Shown here: positions 5,660 to 5,662 of the stretch, one piece after another
Position numbering within the stretch: the first letter of the stretch is position 1
Layout: each line of letters opens with the position of its first letter
Assembly: GCA_022710245.1 (NCBI GenBank)
Contig: JAKLHH010000575.1
Location: 1-5,662 of the forward strand
Direction: 5' to 3'
DNA from: Myxococcota bacterium
GTDB lineage: Bacteria; Myxococcota; Polyangia; GCA-2747355; JAKLHH01
DNA length: 5,662 bases
Translations under genes and position numbers: made by a program
The notes under the pieces: model-generated
Database searches by the model: none
What the model saw: the letters and a program-made list of their open reading frames with translations, nothing else
What the model was told of the DNA's origin: nothing

Positions 5660-5662
5660 AGT

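Overview
The window is very GC-rich and carries three genes, all apparently for envelope or surface proteins. Four features point to a Myxococcota (former Deltaproteobacteria) genome: strong G/C at third codon positions, a MYXO-CTERM-like tail (Gly-Cys-Ser-Cys, hydrophobic helix, Arg-rich end) on the middle gene, a lipoprotein with an Asp/Arg/Pro-rich linker after its lipobox, and long Asp/Ala-rich linkers. This is inferred from protein architecture. No rRNA or tRNA is present to confirm it.

Layout: (1) 29-2113 (+), a polytopic membrane protein with a GT-C / 6-PTPS-related-like layout and a low-complexity Ser-Pro-Ala-Thr N-terminus. Its reading frame is open to the left window edge, so the true start may lie outside. 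(2) 2114-2227, a 114-base intergenic region unusually dense in dyads: two hairpins behind gene 1, a 7-bp inverted repeat overlapping a perfect TTGACA, and a 7-bp anti-Shine-Dalgarno match. (3) 2228-3862 (+), an exported right-handed parallel beta-helix protein with an Asp/Ala-rich stalk, a 33-bp tandem duplication and the MYXO-CTERM-like anchor. (4) a 13-base convergent gap. (5) 3876-5609 (-), a lipoprotein with an Asp/Arg/Pro-rich stalk, an Ig/Fn3-like domain and seven FG-GAP blades that should form an integrin-like calcium-binding beta-propeller. (6) 5610-5662, the start of its upstream region.

How the genes may relate: genes 2 and 3 converge and encode surface proteins of mirror-image design. 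In one the beta domain comes first and the anchor last. In the other the lipid anchor comes first and the beta domain last. Gene 1 has the fold expected of a membrane enzyme acting on lipid-linked sugars, but no catalytic assignment can be proven here. A shared role in surface or polysaccharide biology is a guess.

The most unusual feature is the leader of gene 2, where two perfect 7-bp pairings are interleaved in H-type pseudoknot order and one masks the ribosome-binding site. I see no CRISPR array, insertion sequence, RNA gene, or defence or biosynthetic system.
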